From: Bromus sterilis
Lineage: Eukaryota; Streptophyta; Magnoliopsida; Poales; Poaceae
Direction: 5' to 3'
Length of the DNA stretch: 64,000 bases
NCBI GenBank assembly: GCA_950022295.1
Contig: OX465596.1
Span: 1,116,001 to 1,180,000 of the forward strand
This document shows positions 62,301 through 64,000 of the stretch, piece after piece. Every line of letters begins with the position of its first letter. Positions within the stretch are counted from its first letter, which is position 1. The notes beneath the pieces are model-generated. The model ran no database searches and was not told the DNA's origin. It saw only the letters and a list, made by a program, of their open reading frames with translations. A program made the position numbers and the translations under genes.

Positions 62301-64000
62301 TTAATCACCGTTTTGAGTCCCCGGAGTGATTTCCACCATTGACGAACCCCAGGTTGTATTTACGTGTCGGTCATCAACACTCGCGGTTTTGGCCGTTTCT
62401 GGCCGTATTCATGAGCTATTAATCACCGTTTTGAGTCCCCGGAGTGATTTCCACCATTGACGAACCCCAGGTTGTATTTACGTGTCGGTCATCAACACTC
62501 GCAGTTTTGGCCGATTCTGGCCTGTTTCAAGGGCTATTAATCACAGTTACATGGGCTATTAATCACCGTTTTGGGTCCCCGTAGTGATTTCCTCCATTGA
62601 CGAACCCTAGGGTGCATTTACGTGCCGGTCATCAACACTCGCAGTTTTGGCCGATTCTGGCCTGTTTCAAGGGCTATTAATCACTGTTACATGGGCAATT
62701 AATCACCGTTTTGGGTCCCCGTAGTGATTTCCACCATTGACGAACCCTAGGGTGCATTTACGTGCCGGTCATCAACACTCGCAGTTTTGGCCGATTCTGG
62801 CCTGTTTCATGGGCTTTTAATCACTGTTACATGGGCTATTAATCACCGTTTTGGGTCCCCGTAGTGATTTCCACCATTGACGAATCCTAGGGTGCATTTA
62901 CGTGCCGGTCATCAACATTCGCAGTTTTGGCCGATTCTGGCCTGTTTCATGGGCTATTAATCACTGTTACATGGGCTATTAATCACCGTTTTGAGTCCCC
63001 GGAGTGATTTCCACCATTGACGAACCCCAGGTTGTCTTTACGTGTCGGTCATCAACACTCGCAGTTTTGTCCGTTTCTGGCCTGTTTCATGGGCTATTAA
63101 TCAAAGTTACATGGGCTATTAATCACCGTTTTGAGTCCCCGGAGTGATTTCCACCATTGTCGAACCCCAGGTTGCGTTTACGTGCCGGTCATCAACACTC
63201 GCAGTTTTGGCCGATTCTGGCCTGTTTCAAGGGCTATTAATCACTGTTACATGGGCAATTAATCACCGTTTTGGGTCCCCGTAGTGATTTCCACCATTGA
63301 CGAACCCTAGGGTGCATTTACGTGCCGGTCATCAACACTCGCAGTTTTGGCCGATTCTGGCCTGTTTCATGGGATTTTAATAACTGTTACATGGGCTATT
63401 AATCACCGTTTTGGGTCCCCGTAGTGATTTCCACCATTGACGAATCCTAGGGTGCATTTACGTGCCGGTCATCAACACTCGCAGTTTTGGCCGATTCTGG
63501 CCTGTTTCATGGGCTATTAATCACTGTTACATGGGCTATTAATCACCGTTTTGAGTCCATGGAGTGATTTCCACCATTGACGAACCCCAGGTTGTCTTTA
63601 CGTGTCGGTCATCAACACTCGCAGTTTTGGCCGTTTCTGGCCTGTTTCATGGGCTATTAATCAAAGTTACATGGGCTATTAATCACCGTTTTGAGTCCCC
63701 GGAGTGATTTCCACCATTGACGAACCCCAGGTTGTCTTTACGTGTCGGTCATCAACACTCGCAGTTTTGTCCGTTTCTGGCCTGTTTCATGGGCTATTAA
63801 TCAAAGTTACATGGGCTATTAATCACCGTTTTGAGTCCCCGGAGTGATTTCCACCATTGACGAACCCCAGGTTGTCTTTACGTGTCGGTCATCAACACTC
63901 GCAGTTTTGTCCGTTTCTGGCCTGTTTCATGGGCTATTAATCAAAGTTACATGGGCTATTAATCACCGTTTTGAGTCCCCGGAGTGATTTCCACCATTGC
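59390..64000. repeat. 2196-bp HOR (16 monomers), two copies running off the right edge
   Basis: Pairs at exactly 2196 bp: short monomers 59781 with 61977 and 60179 with 62375; 'caacattcgc' near 60721 with 62917; 'gggattttaataactg' 61175 with 63371; 'gtccatgg' 61361 with 63557. The unit is 16 monomers including two 118-bp copies, twice the length of the 1098-bp HOR at the left end though its monomer order differs. Correspondence continues to base 64000, so the array extends beyond the window. A 'ccccacgttg' change near 59756 is private to the first copy. Confidence 0.9.
60179..60850. repeat. Block resembling 24083-24750, 36.1 kb away
   Basis: Order: 118-bp 'gtattcatgag' monomer; tttcaaggg with acagttac and cctccattg; tttcaaggg with 'gggcaattaat'; 'gggcttttaat'; gaatcc; then tgtcttt. 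This is the same succession seen from 24083 and from 22287, and it repeats again at 62375. It is absent from the 30-53 kb part of the window, though pieces reappear at 53.4-53.9 and 56.9-57.4 kb. Confidence 0.8.

Larger units (their letters stand above)
1..64000. repeat. Satellite DNA array, 140-bp monomer, head-to-tail across the entire window
   Basis: The motif 'caacactcgc' recurs every 140 bp from base 1 (1, 141, 281, 421), with a few length variants, to the last bases of the window. All copies lie on the given strand. No inverted copy, spacer, transposon or unique sequence interrupts it. Monomer 1-140 has 35 C, 31 G and 7 CpG. The 140-bp length is near the nucleosome-core size, as in many centromeric and pericentromeric satellites, but function cannot be read from sequence. 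No open reading frame persists, because 140 and 118 are not multiples of 3 and successive monomers shift frame. I do not recognise the family. It could be centromeric, pericentromeric, subtelomeric or an interstitial heterochromatic block of a plant or animal. Confidence 0.98.

Noticed and set aside
1..64000. CRISPR array
   Set aside because: Regular repeats are present, but there are no unique spacers: the whole 140-bp period is repeated. Unit size is far above CRISPR repeat-spacer size and there are no cas genes.
1..64000. Canonical CENP-B box (nTTCGnnnnAnnCGGGn)
   Set aside because: I looked on both strands of the main monomer types. 'ttcgg' in the 421-type and 'attcgc' at 60721 lack the downstream A and CGGG, and the complementary cccg sites lack the required T and CGAA.
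1..64000. rRNA spacer, 5S rRNA or tRNA-derived repeat
   Set aside because: No A/B box pair, no 5S internal control region and no cloverleaf could be recognised in the monomer, and no rRNA-like sequence occurs in the window.

Overview
The whole 64 kb window is one uninterrupted head-to-tail satellite DNA array. The unit is about 140 bp, every copy has the same orientation, and I count roughly 460 monomers. I found no unique sequence, transposon, RNA gene, credible protein gene, inversion or array edge. This is a eukaryotic heterochromatin landscape, such as a centromeric, pericentromeric, subtelomeric or knob-type array. I do not recognise the monomer family and cannot name the organism. Monomer 1-140 has 66 G+C of 140 (47%) and is not CpG-poor.

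Monomer anatomy, counting position 1 at the start of 'caacactcgc': a GGCC-rich stretch (11-30) with a near 10-bp repeat; a 22-bp direct duplication (about 37-80, 'catgggctattaatcac' twice); a CpG-containing block (about 81-105, 'gagtccccggag' or 'gggtccccgtag'); and a variable tail (about 106-140). Length classes are 140 bp (most), 139 bp (a spreading 1-bp deletion), 118 bp (27 copies with only one 22-bp unit), and single 138- and 130-bp variants.

Layout. 1-3.7 kb: an 8-monomer higher-order repeat (HOR) of 1098 bp, whose third copy is 1120 bp because its short monomer is replaced by a full-length one. 3.1-7.7 kb: a tandem 2314-bp duplication. 7.8-9.2 kb: transition. 9.1-16.2 kb: two copies at a 3982-bp offset. 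16.2-21.4 kb: mosaic. 21.4-25.4 kb: a 1796-bp HOR, about 2.2 copies. 25.3-26.9 kb: a 1213-bp offset duplication. 26.9-33.7 kb: a duplication at a 3895-bp offset with a 979-bp tandem 7-mer HOR nested between its halves. 33.7-52.9 kb: an array dominated by about 1258-bp 9-mer units, containing a duplication of at least 4.4 kb at offset 6852, which becomes 7692 after an extra 840-bp hexamer. 52-58.5 kb: a 3499-bp period with a nested 980-bp 7-mer. 58.2-59.4 kb: a 700-bp pentamer duplication. 59.4-64.0 kb: a 2196-bp HOR that runs off the right edge.

The window therefore records repeated unequal exchange or segmental amplification on scales from 10 bp to about 7 kb, plus mosaic reuse of old blocks: monomer combinations at 22-24 kb reappear at 53, 57, 60 and 62 kb. 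Offsets were measured by hand from shared rare variants. Block edges are good to about one monomer.
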